Source: Clostridia bacterium (lineage in GTDB: Bacteria > Bacillota > Clostridia > CAKSNL01 > HGM11501). Taken from it: a stretch of DNA of 31,327 nucleotides. Position 1 is the first letter of the stretch, and each line of letters opens with the position of its first letter. Both the position numbers and the translations under genes were made by a program. This document shows, in pieces, positions 31,312 through 31,327 of the stretch. The DNA lies in NCBI GenBank assembly GCA_017390225.1, contig JAFPCL010000054.1, positions 1 through 31,327 on the forward strand. The letters run 5' to 3'. The notes below the pieces were generated by a model that made no database searches, had not been told where the DNA came from, and saw nothing but the letters and a program-made list of their open reading frames with translations.

Positions 31312-31327
31312 TCTTTACTTGATGCCA

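Noticed and set aside
1..31327. Mobile element, prophage, CRISPR or tRNA genes
   Set aside because: I found no transposase, integrase, phage structural gene, direct-repeat array or cloverleaf sequence.

Overview
The window looks like a chromosomal segment of an anaerobic Clostridia-type Firmicute. It has strong AGGAGG ribosome sites, near-consensus sigma-A promoters, a ferredoxin-dependent 2-oxoacid oxidoreductase, YitT and YesL family proteins, a CD1871A-type CXXC peptide, and secreted proteins with clostridial surface modules. I see no tRNA, rRNA, CRISPR array, transposase or phage genes. Genus cannot be assigned from what is visible.

Layout. (1) 1-876: 3' part of a surface or secreted protein with a copper-amine-oxidase-N-like module, two YAxDGRT repeats and a C-terminal His/Cys motif, ending at a bidirectional terminator. 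(2) 977-3473, minus: a zinc-type ABC importer (binding lipoprotein, ATPase, permease) behind one promoter. (3) 3585-7328, plus: a 1210-residue secreted multidomain protein that resembles a glycoside hydrolase, with its own promoter and terminator. (4) 7336-8895, plus: a PII-like protein translationally coupled to a CPA2-type cation/proton antiporter. (5) 8892-10684: holA (minus) and a divergent HTH/S24-like regulator. (6) 10695-13725, minus: thyA-folA-tyrS and a small secreted protein; the thyA -35 box sits inside a perfect 12-bp inverted repeat. (7) 13777-15933, plus: an MBL-fold hydrolase, a HAD phosphatase and an unknown membrane protein, overlapping end to end. (8) 16013-16715: a well-expressed small secreted protein with a leader hairpin and a strong terminator. 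(9) 16743-18694: an ABC exporter split by a -1 frameshift, convergent with a hypoxanthine-type DNA glycosylase.

(10) 19333-27636 is the metabolic core. A minus-strand gene encodes a xylose-isomerase-like TIM barrel fused to an acyl-CoA synthetase. Divergent from it is an operon for a P-loop ATPase, a ferredoxin subunit, the alpha, beta and gamma subunits of a 2-oxoacid:ferredoxin oxidoreductase, an HTH-cupin regulator and a second acyl-CoA synthetase. The two divergent units probably work together on organic-acid/acyl-CoA conversion with ferredoxin as electron carrier.

(11) 27717-31016, plus: a 47-residue CXXC membrane peptide, a NapH-like polyferredoxin and a TlpA-like lipoprotein thioredoxin form a likely trans-membrane thiol-redox relay. 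They are followed by YitT-like and YesL-like membrane proteins and a small acidic ORF.

The items most worth a second look are the TIM-barrel/acyl-CoA-synthetase fusion and its divergent operon, the PII-like/antiporter pair, the CXXC/polyferredoxin/thioredoxin relay with overlapping starts, the exporter frameshift, the palindrome over the thyA promoter, the His-to-Cys change in the zinc-binding lipoprotein, and the S24 domain that lacks its lysine.
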